Positions 15,866-24,404 of a DNA stretch of 32,996 nucleotides are shown piece after piece. The number at the start of each line of letters is the position of its first letter. The first letter of the stretch is position 1. The stretch lies in assembly GCA_021200475.1 (NCBI GenBank), contig JAJQGP010000008.1, forward strand, positions 1 through 32,996, written 5' to 3'. The position numbers and the translations under genes were made by a program. The DNA is from Lachnospiraceae bacterium (GTDB lineage: Bacteria > Bacillota > Clostridia > Lachnospirales > Lachnospiraceae). The notes below the pieces were generated by a model. The model saw only the letters and a list, made by a program, of their open reading frames with translations. It was not told where the DNA came from and did no database searches.

Positions 15866-16459
15866 ATGGCAGTTAACAGAGTTCCTGTTCTGAAAAGATG
15901 CAGATCCCTTGGTCTGGAGCCGATGTATCTGGGATATGATAAGAAATCAAATAGAGAGCTGAAGAGATCCAACCGTAAGGTCAGTGAGTATGGACTGCAG
16001 CTCCGTGAAAAACAGAAAGCAAAGTTTATTTATGGCGTTCTTGAGAAGCCGTTCCGCAACTATTATAAGAAAGCGGATAAGATGCAGGGTCAGACCGGTA
16101 CGAACCTGATGGTGATGCTGGAATCCCGCCTGGACAATGTTATGTTCCGTCTTGGATTTGCCAGAACGAGAAAAGAGGCTCGTCAGATCGTTGATCACAA
16201 GCATGTTCTTGTGAATGGCAAGCAGGTGAACATCCCGTCCTATCTGGTAAAAGCCGGGGATACGATTGAGATCAAAGAGAAATGCAAGAGCTCTCAGAGA
16301 TACAAGGACATCCTTGAGGCGACGAACGGCCGCCTGATTCCGGAATGGCTGGAAGCAGATCCGGATGCACTGAAGGGTACTGTGAAGCAGCTTCCGTCCA
16401 GAGAGATGATTGATGTCCCGGTAAACGAGGTGCTTATCGTCGAGCTGTATTCGAAATAA
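15866..16459 (+). CDS. rpsD: 30S ribosomal protein S4 (uS4)
   Basis: S4 nucleates 30S assembly on the 5' domain of 16S rRNA and affects decoding accuracy. In E. coli and B. subtilis it represses its own expression. The 197-residue product is the zinc-free form: only Cys12 remains of the N-terminal knuckle, and a second, Cys139, lies in KEKCKSS. The S4 RNA-binding domain, [23 protein letters not shown] with [16 protein letters not shown], is intact at about residues 88-125. A gap of 157 bases with a long inverted repeat separates it from rpoA. Confidence 0.96.
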   Translation: MAVNRVPVLKRCRSLGLEPMYLGYDKKSNRELKRSNRKVSEYGLQLREKQKAKFIYGVLEKPFRNYYKKADKMQGQTGTNLMVMLESRLDNVMFRLGFARTRKEARQIVDHKHVLVNGKQVNIPSYLVKAGDTIEIKEKCKSSQRYKDILEATNGRLIPEWLEADPDALKGTVKQLPSREMIDVPVNEVLIVELYSK

Positions 16460-16478
16460 TAAGTACGCATCATAAGAT

Positions 16479-16570
16479 ACTGGCATACTGCCTTTCTGCA
16501 TTGCGCGGCGGGAGGAAGGTTATCGTTGTCTGAGATTCGTCTCTGGTGTATCAAAGGAGAGTATGCCGGT
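16479..16570 (+). promoter_or_regulatory. Long-range inverted repeat between rpsD and rpoA
   Basis: ACTGGCATACT (16479-16489) can pair with AGTATGCCGGT (16560-16570), an 11-base stem with a single G-U pair, enclosing 70 bases. It ends some 30 bases before the rpoA ribosome binding site. In E. coli S4 acts as a translational repressor on its own mRNA in this operon; whether this RNA element serves that kind of control is open. Confidence 0.45.
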
Positions 16571-16616
16571 AAATAGATACCCTCAGTCATTAAACCCATA
16601 AAGGAGGGGCTATATA

Positions 16617-17576
16617 GTGTTGGATTTTAACAAACCGAAAATTGAAATCGCAGAAATGTCAGAAGATAAGAGATTTGGACGATTTGTAGTTGGGCCGCTT
16701 GAGCGAGGCTATGGAACGACGCTTGGCAATTCACTGAGGAGAATTATGCTTTCTTCTCTGCCGGGCGCAGCCGTCAGTCAGGTCAAAATCGAAGGCGTAC
16801 TGCACGAATTCAGCTCTATCCCTGGTGTCAAAGAAGATGTTACAGAGATTATCATGAACATCAAGTCGCTGGCAATTAAAAATACCAGTGAAACGAATGA
16901 GGCGAAGATTGCGTACATCGAATTTGAAGGCGAAGGCGTGGTGACAGGTGCAGATATCCAGGTTGACCAGGATATCGAGATCATGAACCCGGATCAGGTG
17001 ATCGCGACACTGAACGGTGGCCCGGATTCCAGACTTTTCATGGAACTGACCATCACAAAGGGGCGCGGATATGTCAGCGCGGAGAAGGGCAAGAGTGAGG
17101 ATATGCCGATCGGCGTGATCGCGGTTGATGCGATCTATACTCCGGTCGAGAGAGTGAATCTTACGATCGAGGATACCCGTGTGGGTCAGGTGACCGATTA
17201 TGATAAGCTGACACTGGACGTGTATACGAATGCGACACTGGAGCCGGATGAGGCGGTCAGCCTTGCTGCGAAGGTGCTGAGCGCACACCTTGGACTCTTT
17301 ATTGATCTTTCAGAGAATGCGAAGACGGTTGAAATCATGAATGAAAAAGAGGACAACGAGAAGGAAAAGGTTCTCGAGATGAACATCGATGAGCTGGAGC
17401 TGTCTGTCCGTTCGTTCAACTGTCTGAAGCGTGCGGGTATCAATACCGTTGAGGAGCTTTGCAACCGTACTTCCGAAGATATGATGAAGGTTCGTAACCT
17501 CGGACGCAAATCCCTGAAGGAAGTTCTTGGCAAACTCAAAGAGCTGGGGTTGTCTTTGAACCCAAGTGACGAATGA
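16617..17576 (+). CDS. rpoA: DNA-directed RNA polymerase subunit alpha
   Basis: Alpha dimerises to start assembly of RNA polymerase, and its C-terminal domain binds UP elements and activators. The 319-residue product starts with GTG 16617, eight bases after AGGAGGG (16602-16608). The N-terminal domain includes [19 protein letters not shown] and [17 protein letters not shown], typical of the dimer interface. A charged linker ([12 protein letters not shown], about residues 240-253) leads to the C-terminal domain, with [16 protein letters not shown] and [16 protein letters not shown]. The A/T-rich stretch upstream of the S10 promoter is the kind of site this domain binds. Confidence 0.98.
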   Translation: MLDFNKPKIEIAEMSEDKRFGRFVVGPLERGYGTTLGNSLRRIMLSSLPGAAVSQVKIEGVLHEFSSIPGVKEDVTEIIMNIKSLAIKNTSETNEAKIAYIEFEGEGVVTGADIQVDQDIEIMNPDQVIATLNGGPDSRLFMELTITKGRGYVSAEKGKSEDMPIGVIAVDAIYTPVERVNLTIEDTRVGQVTDYDKLTLDVYTNATLEPDEAVSLAAKVLSAHLGLFIDLSENAKTVEIMNEKEDNEKEKVLEMNIDELELSVRSFNCLKRAGINTVEELCNRTSEDMMKVRNLGRKSLKEVLGKLKELGLSLNPSDE

Positions 17577-17755
17577 TAGTATTACCATTCGCACTCTGAC
17601 GCATGATTTCTGTAAGGAAACCGGGCAGGGTGTGAGCAGCAACGAAGAATTTGATTATCGTATAGATACATGCCGCCAGTAAGCCCGAAGTGCGTGACGG
17701 TGTGCCGCGCTAAGATCCGCAGTCTGTCTCTAAGGCTGACGGGGTATGCGCCATC

Positions 17756-17795
17756 CATCCGCTGGCAAAGGGAAAGACAGAATGCCAGACGGATG
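17756..17795 (+). promoter_or_regulatory. Stable stem-loop upstream of rplQ
   Basis: CATCCGCTGGCA (17756-17767) pairs with TGCCAG-A-CGGATG (17783-17795): twelve base pairs with a single bulged A and a 15-base loop. It ends 27 bases before the rplQ start and just ahead of its ribosome binding site (TGGAGGA). The 246-base rpoA-rplQ gap, which is normally short, holds no other feature I can identify. Confidence 0.6.
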
Positions 17796-17822
17796 AAGGA
17801 CAAATTATGGAGGAAAACCACA

Positions 17823-18359
17823 ATGTCAGGATATAGAAAACTCAGCAGAACCTCTGCTCAGAGAAAAGCTCTGCTGCGCAATCAGGTGACAGCACTGATT
17901 TACAGAGGCAAGATTGTGACCACCGAAGCGAAAGCAAAGGAAGTCCGCAGAATTGCGGAGCATCTGATCGCTCTGGCTGTCAGAGAGAAAGATAATTATG
18001 AGACCGTTACCGTTACCGCAAAGGTTCCGCGCAAAGATAAGGACGGCAAGCGCGTGAAGGAAGTAAAGGACGGCAAGAAGGTTACGGTATACGATGAAGT
18101 ACAGAAAGAGATCAGGAAGGATAAGCCGAGTCGTCTGCACGCTCGCCGTCAGATGCTGAAAGTGCTGTATCCGGTGAAAGAAGTTCCGACAGAGGCAGCT
18201 GGAAAGAAGAAAAACACAAAGGAAATCGATCTTCCGGCGAAGCTGTTTGACGAGATCGCTCCGAAGTACGCGGACCGCAACGGCGGCTACACCAGAATCG
18301 TGAAGATCGGACAACGCAGAGGCGATGGAGCGGAGACTGTCGTTCTTGAGCTTGTCTGA
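17823..18359 (+). CDS. rplQ: 50S ribosomal protein L17 (bL17), long form
   Basis: L17 lies near the tunnel exit beside L22 and L32. ATG 17823 gives 178 residues, compared with about 113-130 in most bacteria. Residues 1-55 ([19 protein letters not shown] and so on) and 136-178 ([21 protein letters not shown]) are standard L17. The extra length comes from a charged Lys/Glu/Asp/Val insertion at about 57-101, before RLHARRQML, and a smaller one at about 116-135. Long L17 forms are known in Lachnospiraceae. The open frame extends 51 codons upstream but only through the non-coding leader. Confidence 0.95.
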   Translation: MSGYRKLSRTSAQRKALLRNQVTALIYRGKIVTTEAKAKEVRRIAEHLIALAVREKDNYETVTVTAKVPRKDKDGKRVKEVKDGKKVTVYDEVQKEIRKDKPSRLHARRQMLKVLYPVKEVPTEAAGKKKNTKEIDLPAKLFDEIAPKYADRNGGYTRIVKIGQRRGDGAETVVLELV

Positions 18360-18403
18360 TGTCTGCTGTTCTGAATGGTGACACAAATTAGAAGAGAGGA
18401 AGG

Positions 18404-18435
18404 AAATCCGTCTGTTTGCGCAGGCGGATTTTTTT
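18404..18435 (+). terminator. Rho-independent terminator after rplQ
   Basis: AAATCCGTCTG (18404-18414) pairs with CAGGCGGATTT (18421-18431) with one G-U pair, loop TTTGCG, and a T7 run at 18429-18435. The ribosome binding site of the next gene (AAAGGAG at 18436-18442) follows immediately, so any transcript that reads through would carry both. No separate promoter for the next gene is obvious. Confidence 0.85.
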
Positions 18436-18448
18436 AAAGGAGACACCC

Positions 18449-19762
18449 ATGCAAAAGTTAAAACGTCAACAGGTTCGATATATCCTCCTGACCTGCATTC
18501 TGATTTGTCTTTTCTGGATGGCGCGCAGCCTGTCTGCGTATGCGGCGGCAAAATATGTAAAACAGTCCGATACATCGGTTTGCATCACATCAAATCAGAC
18601 GGGCTGGATTCAGCTTTACGGTGACTGGTATTACTACGATTCGAATGGCTGTCTGCGGTATGGCTCAATCAAATATAAGGGCAACTATTATTACAGCGCG
18701 AAGGATGGCAAGCGGGTCACCGGCTTTGTCTCACGCAGCGGTTCAAAGTATTATTATTCCAAAAAGACGGGAATTATGCTGCGCAGCAGCTGGCTGACTA
18801 CGTCATCCGGGAAAAAATATTATCTGAATGAATCAGGAAAGGCCCTTACCAAAGAATGGCTTACTTTGAATGGAAAAACATATTATTTTAATGCCAATTC
18901 GAGAATGGTGACCGGCTGGAAAAAGATAAAAGGTAATTATTATTATTTTGACTCAGACGGTGTCCTGGCAACGAGTCAATGGATCGGCATTTACTATGTG
19001 AACGAGAAGGGGCAGCGTACTTCTGATACCAGATCGGTGGTCTCTTCCAATAAAGCCAAGACAAAATATACCTATAAAAGTGCCACATTAAACATTGAGC
19101 TGCTGAAGAAATCGACGCATGGCGTCTCCTACTGGGTGGCTCATATCCAGACGTCCAGTTCGGACCAGCTGAAATCTGCCCTTTCTTACGGAACCTACGG
19201 CGGGACACGTCAGACTACCTCAAGCGCAGTATCGTCCAACGGCGGTATTATCGGAATCAATGGCAGTGCCTTCAGTTATTCTACCGGTCAGCCTTCCCCT
19301 CAGGGAATGTGTATCAAAAACGGAGTAATTTACGGAGATTATACGACCAGCTACACGGTGATGGCGGTAAAGTGGGACGGTACGATTTATACACCGGCGC
19401 AGGGCCTGAGCGGGGCGGATCTGCTCGCGGAGGGTGTAAAGGACACCTATAATTTCGGTCCGGTGCTGATCAGCGGGGGTGTGGCACAGCCGTCGATTGC
19501 TGAGACACAGAAATATTATCCGCGCACGGCGATCGGGATGGTCTCAAAGAATGACTACGTGATTGTGGTTACCGATACGGGAAATTACACGGGATTGAAC
19601 CACTCCGATCTGGTCAGCATTTTTCAGTCCTACGGCTGTCAGTACGCATACAACCTCGATGGCGGCGGCTCTTCTACGCTGTATTTTAACGGGCAGGTTA
19701 TGAATCAGCTGATCAATGATTATGAGCGGCCTTGCGCGGATTTTCTTTATTTTACGGAATAA
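18449..19762 (+). CDS. Secreted cell-wall-binding phosphodiester glycosidase (NAGPA-type) protein
   Basis: The 437-residue product has an N-terminal signal segment, with basic residues then a hydrophobic stretch at about 11-31 ending in SAYAAA. About seven tandem choline-binding-type cell-wall repeats of roughly 20 residues follow (about 45-190; GDWYYYDSNG, GKTYYFNANS, KGNYYYFDSDG). The C-terminal domain (about 215-437) resembles phosphodiester glycosidases of the NAGPA/DUF2233 family, with GINGSAF and the diagnostic NLDGGGSSTLYFNG, whose Asp is residue 404. The family removes GlcNAc from phosphodiesters in the mammalian Golgi; bacterial members are linked to exopolysaccharide or cell-wall glycans. 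A role in wall or capsule remodelling is likely. The start is ATG 18449 after AAAGGAG. Confidence 0.85.
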   Translation: MQKLKRQQVRYILLTCILICLFWMARSLSAYAAAKYVKQSDTSVCITSNQTGWIQLYGDWYYYDSNGCLRYGSIKYKGNYYYSAKDGKRVTGFVSRSGSKYYYSKKTGIMLRSSWLTTSSGKKYYLNESGKALTKEWLTLNGKTYYFNANSRMVTGWKKIKGNYYYFDSDGVLATSQWIGIYYVNEKGQRTSDTRSVVSSNKAKTKYTYKSATLNIELLKKSTHGVSYWVAHIQTSSSDQLKSALSYGTYGGTRQTTSSAVSSNGGIIGINGSAFSYSTGQPSPQGMCIKNGVIYGDYTTSYTVMAVKWDGTIYTPAQGLSGADLLAEGVKDTYNFGPVLISGGVAQPSIAETQKYYPRTAIGMVSKNDYVIVVTDTGNYTGLNHSDLVSIFQSYGCQYAYNLDGGGSSTLYFNGQVMNQLINDYERPCADFLYFTE

Positions 19763-19913
19763 AAAATGCTTCTGCACAGAGCTGCTCTGTGCGAACCTGT
19801 AATAACTGTGAATGGTTACAGGTCACACCCGGACTCATTTACGTGGTCTGGCCACTGCAGGTGTGACCTGTAACACTGCGAATGGACACGCATTCCCGAC
19901 ACACACTTTTTGT
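19763..19913. other. Intergenic region: hairpin and palindromic element
   Basis: A perfect GCACAGAG-CTG-CTCTGTGC hairpin lies at 19774-19792, just after the glycosidase gene, but without a T-run on this strand, so its status as a terminator is unclear. ACCTGTAATAACTGTGAATGG (19796 region) and ACCTGTAACACTGCGAATGG (19866 region) are near-direct repeats that flank the left side and right edge of the palindromic element. The promoter of rho follows. Confidence 0.45.
19815..19874. repeat. Palindromic 60-bp element, copy A
   Basis: GTTACAGGTCACACC (19815-19829) and GGTGTGACCTGTAAC (19860-19874) are perfect 15-base inverted arms around a 30-base interior. The reverse complement of the element at 22683 aligns to this one along the whole length, including the interior (about 23 of 31 positions identical by eye, one gap). 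So the two are real copies in opposite orientation. Short near-repeats, CTGTGAATGG and CTGCGAATGG, flank it and may be a target duplication. Confidence 0.8.
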
Positions 19914-19942
19914 TTGACATTCCGAAGAAACTGTGCTATCGT
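19914..19942 (+). promoter_or_regulatory. Sigma-70 promoter of rho
   Basis: TTGACA (19914-19919), a perfect -35 box, and TATCGT (19937-19942) are 17 bases apart. The predicted leader of about 140 bases contains TGTCT-AATC-AGACA (19967 region) and CCCATT/AATGGG (about 20007-20028) hairpins. Rho commonly autoregulates through its leader; that is only a possibility here. Confidence 0.72.
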
Positions 19943-20092
19943 ACTTTTAATCAGCGTGACCGTATCTGTCTAATCAGACAATTCATTTTCCCGTGAAGGT
20001 AAGTACCCATTATTTCGAAAGAATGGGAATGTGAGCACATTGATTTCAATTCCGTTTAATATTTTATTATCTTGTTATTCTAAGAGGTGTTT

Positions 20093-22657
20093 ATGAGAGA
20101 AAAATATGAAACATTATCTTTGGCAATTTTAAAAGATTTTGCGAAAGCCAGAGGGATGAAGGAAATCTCGACCCTGAGAAAGGCTCAGCTTATTGATGCG
20201 ATGGTGGCCCAGGATGAGAAGGATGGACTTGTCGTCGGATCGGAAACTGCCGGGAACAATCAGGAAGAGGGATTTTCTTCCGGAGAAAAGGTGGCGGAGG
20301 AAGTACCGGAAGCGATAGAACCGGTATGGGAGGATGTATTTTCCGGACCGGAGGTGAGCGAACCATATTCGGTGGAATCGGCAGAGCCATTCTCCGTCGG
20401 AACAGGTGGGGAAGAAGTGTTCCCGGCAGCGTCAGGAGCAGAAGAAACATTTTCAGCGGCGTCAGGAACAAAAGAGGCACTTCCTGCGGCACCAGGAATG
20501 GAAGAATCATTTTCTGCTCCCTCAGGTACAGAGGAACCTTTTTTTGCGGCGTCAGGCATGAATGAGTCTTTTCCGGCAGCTTCCGGAACGGGAAAATCAG
20601 AACCGACGGATTCGGGAACGGAAGAAGAGGCTTCCGTGACTTCCGGCCAGGCGGATGCAACGCCGGAAGAAAGTACTGTGGAAGCGCAGGAGACGTCCGC
20701 CAGATCAGAAAATGACATGGTGCGGGGAAGCGCGCAGGAAAAAGGCTATGAGCGGAATGCACCAGGAAGGAATCGCATGGAGTCCGGGCGCCAGGAAGAG
20801 AGAACCTACAGAAACACCCGAACCCCCGGCCAGACAGACGACCAGGGAAGGAGCACGCGAACTGCTGGCCAGACGGATGACCAGGGAAGGAATCCCGTGC
20901 GTCGCAGACGCGTTACGGAGAATGAGACCAGGACTTCCTATGATCGTGGAAACGGGGAACGCCGCACGTACGACCGCACCAGGACGCGCACAGATCAGAA
21001 CAATTCTTATGACAATCGCCGGAGCTACGGCAGCCAGAATAATTATTATGACAATCGCCGGAATTACGGCGATCAGAACACTACATCGGACAGCCACCGG
21101 AATTATGGCAGTCAGAATAATTCTTATGACAGCCGCCGGAACTATGGCGATCAGAGCAGTTTCTCGGACAGCCGCCGGAATTATGGTGAGCAGAGCAATT
21201 CGTATGACAATCGCCAGAGCTACAGCGACCAGAATCATTCCTATGAGAACCGCCGGAATTATGGCGAACAGGACAGCACATCCGATACCCGCAGAAGTTA
21301 TGCGGAATCGAACAGTTCCTATGATAGCCGGAAAAATTACGGAGAACGGGTGAATTCCTATGAAACCCAGGAGGAACAGAACGACAACCGGCGGAATGAT
21401 ACGAATCAGAATACGCTTTCAGAAGCGCGCGCAGGCTATGAGAATGCGGGCAGCATTCCACAAGCTTCGGCAGCGGCGGAACAGCGTCTTTCCGATGCTG
21501 ATCGTCCGCCCGCGGAGCTTTCCCAGCTCGACAGCGGCCAGTCTGTAAGCGGGATTCTGGAGGTCATGCCGGACGGCTATGGCTTTATCCGCAGTGACAA
21601 CTATCTTCCGGGGGAGAATGACGTATATGTCTCTCCGTCCCAGATTCGCCGTTTTAACTTAAAGACCGGAGACATTATTTCCGGAAATACGAGAATCAAA
21701 TCCCAGCAGGAGAAATTCAGCGCTCTGCTGTATCTGAAAAAAATCAATGGACTGGTGCCGTCTGAGGCAATGAAACGCTTTAATTTCGAAGACATGACGC
21801 CGATCTTTCCGAACGAGCGGCTCCGTATGGAGCGCGAACCAAGGGGAATCGCCATGCGGATCATGGATCTGTTTTCTCCGATCGGCAAGGGGCAGCGCGG
21901 GATGATTGTCTCCCCGCCCAAAGCCGGAAAGACGACTCTTCTGAAGGATGTCGCCCGGTCTATCCTCAAAAACAATCCGGAAATGCAGCTGCTGATCCTT
22001 TTGATTGACGAGCGTCCGGAGGAAGTCACGGACATCAAAGAGGCGATCTGCGGAGAGAATGTGGAGGTCATCTATTCTACCTTCGATGAGACACCGGAGC
22101 ACCATAAACGGGTATCCGAAATGGTGATTGAGCGTGCGAAGCGCCTGGTGGAGCAGAAGCAGGATGTCACGATCCTGCTCGACAGCATTACGCGCCTGGC
22201 CAGGGCCTACAACCTGACAGTACCGCCCAGCGGCCGTACGCTTTCCGGCGGCCTTGATCCGGCGGCGCTGCATATGCCGAAGCGGTTCTTTGGCGCGGCG
22301 CGAAATATGCGAGAAGGAGGCAGTCTGACCATTCTGGCGACTGCGCTGGTTGATACGGGCAGCAAGATGGACGATGTGGTTTACGAGGAATTTAAGGGAA
22401 CCGGCAATATGGAGCTTGTACTTGACCGGAAGCTTTCCGAGAGACGTGTATTCCCGGCGATCGATATCCCGAAATCCGGTACGCGCCGCGAAGACCTGCT
22501 GCTTGACCGTGAGGAGCAGGAAGCGGTTTACTATATGCGCCGTGCGCTCAACGGGATGAAATCTGACGACGCGGTCGAGAGCATCCTGAATATGCTCATG
22601 CACACGCGCGACAACCGCGATTTTGTGACGCGGGTGCGCAGACAGAAGGGCGTGTAA
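20093..22657 (+). CDS. rho: Transcription termination factor Rho with large disordered insertion
   Basis: Rho is a hexameric RNA-dependent ATPase that terminates transcription. The product is 854 residues, against about 420 in E. coli. Residues 1-40 are the Rho N-terminal helical domain ([20 protein letters not shown]). Residues about 45-480 are a low-complexity insertion: eight 10-residue Glu/Ala/Ser/Gly repeats (about 107-186), then an Arg/Asn/Gln/Tyr-rich part with nine to ten 13-residue repeats (about 302-431). The cold-shock RNA-binding domain (about 483-575, with [15 protein letters not shown]) and the ATPase are intact. Its P-loop SPPKAGKTT has Lys613, and [26 protein letters not shown] and [18 protein letters not shown] follow. 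ATG 20093 is preferred over GTG 20087 because GAGG (20084-20087) fits it. Confidence 0.95.
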   Translation: MREKYETLSLAILKDFAKARGMKEISTLRKAQLIDAMVAQDEKDGLVVGSETAGNNQEEGFSSGEKVAEEVPEAIEPVWEDVFSGPEVSEPYSVESAEPFSVGTGGEEVFPAASGAEETFSAASGTKEALPAAPGMEESFSAPSGTEEPFFAASGMNESFPAASGTGKSEPTDSGTEEEASVTSGQADATPEESTVEAQETSARSENDMVRGSAQEKGYERNAPGRNRMESGRQEERTYRNTRTPGQTDDQGRSTRTAGQTDDQGRNPVRRRRVTENETRTSYDRGNGERRTYDRTRTRTDQNNSYDNRRSYGSQNNYYDNRRNYGDQNTTSDSHRNYGSQNNSYDSRRNYGDQSSFSDSRRNYGEQSNSYDNRQSYSDQNHSYENRRNYGEQDSTSDTRRSYAESNSSYDSRKNYGERVNSYETQEEQNDNRRNDTNQNTLSEARAGYENAGSIPQASAAAEQRLSDADRPPAELSQLDSGQSVSGILEVMPDGYGFIRSDNYLPGENDVYVSPSQIRRFNLKTGDIISGNTRIKSQQEKFSALLYLKKINGLVPSEAMKRFNFEDMTPIFPNERLRMEREPRGIAMRIMDLFSPIGKGQRGMIVSPPKAGKTTLLKDVARSILKNNPEMQLLILLIDERPEEVTDIKEAICGENVEVIYSTFDETPEHHKRVSEMVIERAKRLVEQKQDVTILLDSITRLARAYNLTVPPSGRTLSGGLDPAALHMPKRFFGAARNMREGGSLTILATALVDTGSKMDDVVYEEFKGTGNMELVLDRKLSERRVFPAIDIPKSGTRREDLLLDREEQEAVYYMRRALNGMKSDDAVESILNMLMHTRDNRDFVTRVRRQKGV
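20411..20650 (+). repeat. Eight tandem 30-bp repeats in rho (10-residue unit)
   Basis: Eight consecutive 10-residue units are read in phase, with consensus E-E-x-F-x-A-A-S-G-T; examples are [30 protein letters not shown] and [10 protein letters not shown]. The last two units ([20 protein letters not shown]) are divergent. Unit number could change by slipped-strand mispairing. Confidence 0.85.
20996..21385 (+). repeat. Nine to ten tandem 39-bp repeats in rho (13-residue unit)
   Basis: The consensus unit is [13 protein letters not shown]. Examples are [39 protein letters not shown] and [13 protein letters not shown]. The tenth unit ([13 protein letters not shown]) is degenerate. The units are rich in Asn, Gln, Tyr, Ser and Arg, and poor in hydrophobic residues. 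A related 12-residue pair, [12 protein letters not shown] and [12 protein letters not shown] by pattern, lies just upstream. Confidence 0.88.
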
Positions 22658-22849
22658 GGAAAGATGGCAATAAAGCCGGAAAGTTACAGGTCACACCTGT
22701 AGTGGCAAAGATAACGTAAATTGGTCAGGGTGTGACCTGTAACATCTGCAGAGACGGCAGTAGAAAAGGACTGCCGTCCCATGTGCGTCAGGCGGCAAAA
22801 TATTGCGGAGATATTTCACAGAAATTTCAATATTATTTCAAAAAAATGA
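22658..22849. other. rho-to-kinase intergenic region
   Basis: No coding sequence is evident. It contains copy B of the palindromic element (22683-22743) and a hairpin GACGGCAG (22753-22760) with CTGCCGTC (22771-22778). Neither is followed by a clear T-run, so no standard terminator for rho is visible. The 3' part is A/T-rich and leads into the promoter at 22850. Confidence 0.5.
22683..22743. repeat. Palindromic 61-bp element, copy B (inverted relative to copy A)
   Basis: GTTACAGGTCACACC (22683-22697) and GGTGTGACCTGTAAC (22729-22743) are perfect 15-base inverted arms around 31 bases. Arms are identical to copy A at 19815, and the interior aligns only in reverse complement. It lies 25 bases after the rho stop codon, so the two copies bracket rho. 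Confidence 0.8.
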
Positions 22850-22877
22850 TTGAAAATTAAAAGGAGGAAAGTATAAT
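22850..22877 (+). promoter_or_regulatory. Sigma-70 promoter of the kinase-regulator-surface locus
   Basis: TTGAAA (22850-22855) and a perfect TATAAT (22872-22877) are 16 bases apart in an A/T-rich region. Transcription would start near 22884, about 125 bases before the kinase start. No further strong promoter is obvious before the response regulator, signal peptidase or adhesin genes. Confidence 0.65.
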
Positions 22878-23007
22878 AATAGTGATAAAAAAATGTTGTA
22901 ACTGATCAGCAGCCTTATAGAATCGCTTCTGATCAGGAATAGAGATTGTATGGCCTGGCGGAAGCCTGACTTTGGCTTCTTCAGGGCGTGGAAAGGCGGG
23001 GGGGGTT

Positions 23008-24404
23008 ATGCTTGTTTACCTGGATCATTTCGTTGGCTTTCTGATTCAGTTCGGGTCGGCAATGGTTCTTTGCCTGCTTCCTTATCGTGAGAGCAGTTTT
23101 CGGCGTTCCATGAGATGGACGGTCTGCCTTTGCGTCCTGATGGCGCTGCTTCTGTCCGCAGCTTTCCCACTGGTTTTAATGTTGGGCGGCTTTCTTTACA
23201 CTGCGAGGATTAACCTGGCAGGGAATCTTTATATGTTTTTTGCAATTCTGCTATTCTGCGTATTTTATTTCTGGAATATTCAAGTAGAGACAATAAAAAA
23301 ATGGGTGGTTCTGGTGCTGGTGATCCTTTACTCGGCGGCTCTTTATATGATTGAAAATATGCTGTGCTCCGTGCTTCCGTTTGAAGAAGGATATGTGGTT
23401 TATTCCGTGTATTCGGTCGGTCTCTATGCTCTGCTGACGCTAATTCTGTTCCCCCTGATGGTATTCGCGATGCGAAAGGTCGTCCTGAGCTATCTGGATG
23501 AGATTGAGACGCGCTATATTGGCCGTGAGTTCATAGTTCTTTTTGCCATGTCTTTTCTTTATTTTGCCATGCTGGTCGCCTATACCTCTATGCCCAGGTA
23601 TGTGGACGCGCAATACTGGTGGATCATAGTACCGGCGATCCTGTTTGCGCTGATTATGTTTTTGATTTTGTATTATCTCCTTTTCCAGGAAGCGGTGTGG
23701 CGGAAAAGGGATATGGAACAGAAGAAAAATGAGGAGATTCACAGCCTGCAGTATTCTAAGATCGTAAATGAGATGGAAAACTTCCGGCGCATTCGTCATG
23801 ACATGCGCCATCATCTGAGCGGACTTTCGGAACTGCTTGCTCAGGGAAAAACGGAGGAAATGAAAGCGTATCTGGATGAACTGATCGGCTATACGGTTGT
23901 GCGCGATCAGACTTTTTACTGCAAAAACGAGACAATCAACAGTCTTTTGCAGTACTACGTCGGGTATGCGTTAAACGAGAATATCCGGGTCGAAGTGCAG
24001 GCAAGATGTGAGAAGCTCGCGATTCCGTCTACAGATCTGACGGTAGTATTTGGAAATATCATGGAAAATGCTATCCGCAGCTGTATGCAGGCAGGGGAAG
24101 GCCCGGAGTCTCTGATTACGGTTCGGATTGACACCGTCGGTAATTCCCTGGTGATTGAAGTGATAAATCCGTGTGCAGCCGTTCATTTCTCTGAAAGATA
24201 TGCCGCGGAAAAAAGACGCTGCAGGGAGATACGGACTCCTTCTGTCCCGCGGAGGCCTTCCTCAGCGATCGGAAGGACGGCGGACTTGGTCTTAGAAGCA
24301 TCGCGCGAACCGCCCAAAAACATGGGGGCACTGCGCGCTTTCGGTTTGATTCTGAAAAGAAGATATTCATTTCACAGATTCGTATGGACATTTCTGAGGT
24401 GTGA
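23008..24404 (+). pseudogene. GHKL sensor histidine kinase (AgrC-like type), frameshifted near the C-terminus
   Basis: The N-terminal half has about six hydrophobic segments (residues about 1-230). A coiled stretch leads to the phosphoacceptor region FRRIRHDMRHHLSGLSELL, with His264. The ATPase N-box VVFGNIMENAIRSC has Asn354. After AAEK near 24208 the reading frame changes: the continued frame ends at 24411 with a Pro/Arg-rich tail that lacks any G-box. The frame one base back reads TLQGDTDSFCPAEAFLSD and GGLGLRSIARTAQKHGG to a TGA at 24402-24404, the expected end of a GHKL domain. A run of six As (24209-24214) is the likely site; seven As would restore a 465-residue protein. The cause may be real loss, an A-tract phase switch or a sequencing error. 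Start ATG 23008 is preferred over an upstream TTG at 22972. Confidence 0.85.

Noticed and set aside
20655-21353. 232-codon open frame inside rho
   Set aside because: It is a shadow frame of the repeat-rich insertion; the periodic DNA keeps several frames open. The rho frame is supported by intact domains on both sides.
24205-24220. Programmed -1 ribosomal frameshift in the kinase
   Set aside because: The A-AAA-AGA context does not fit the X-XXY-YYZ rule, and no downstream pseudoknot is evident.
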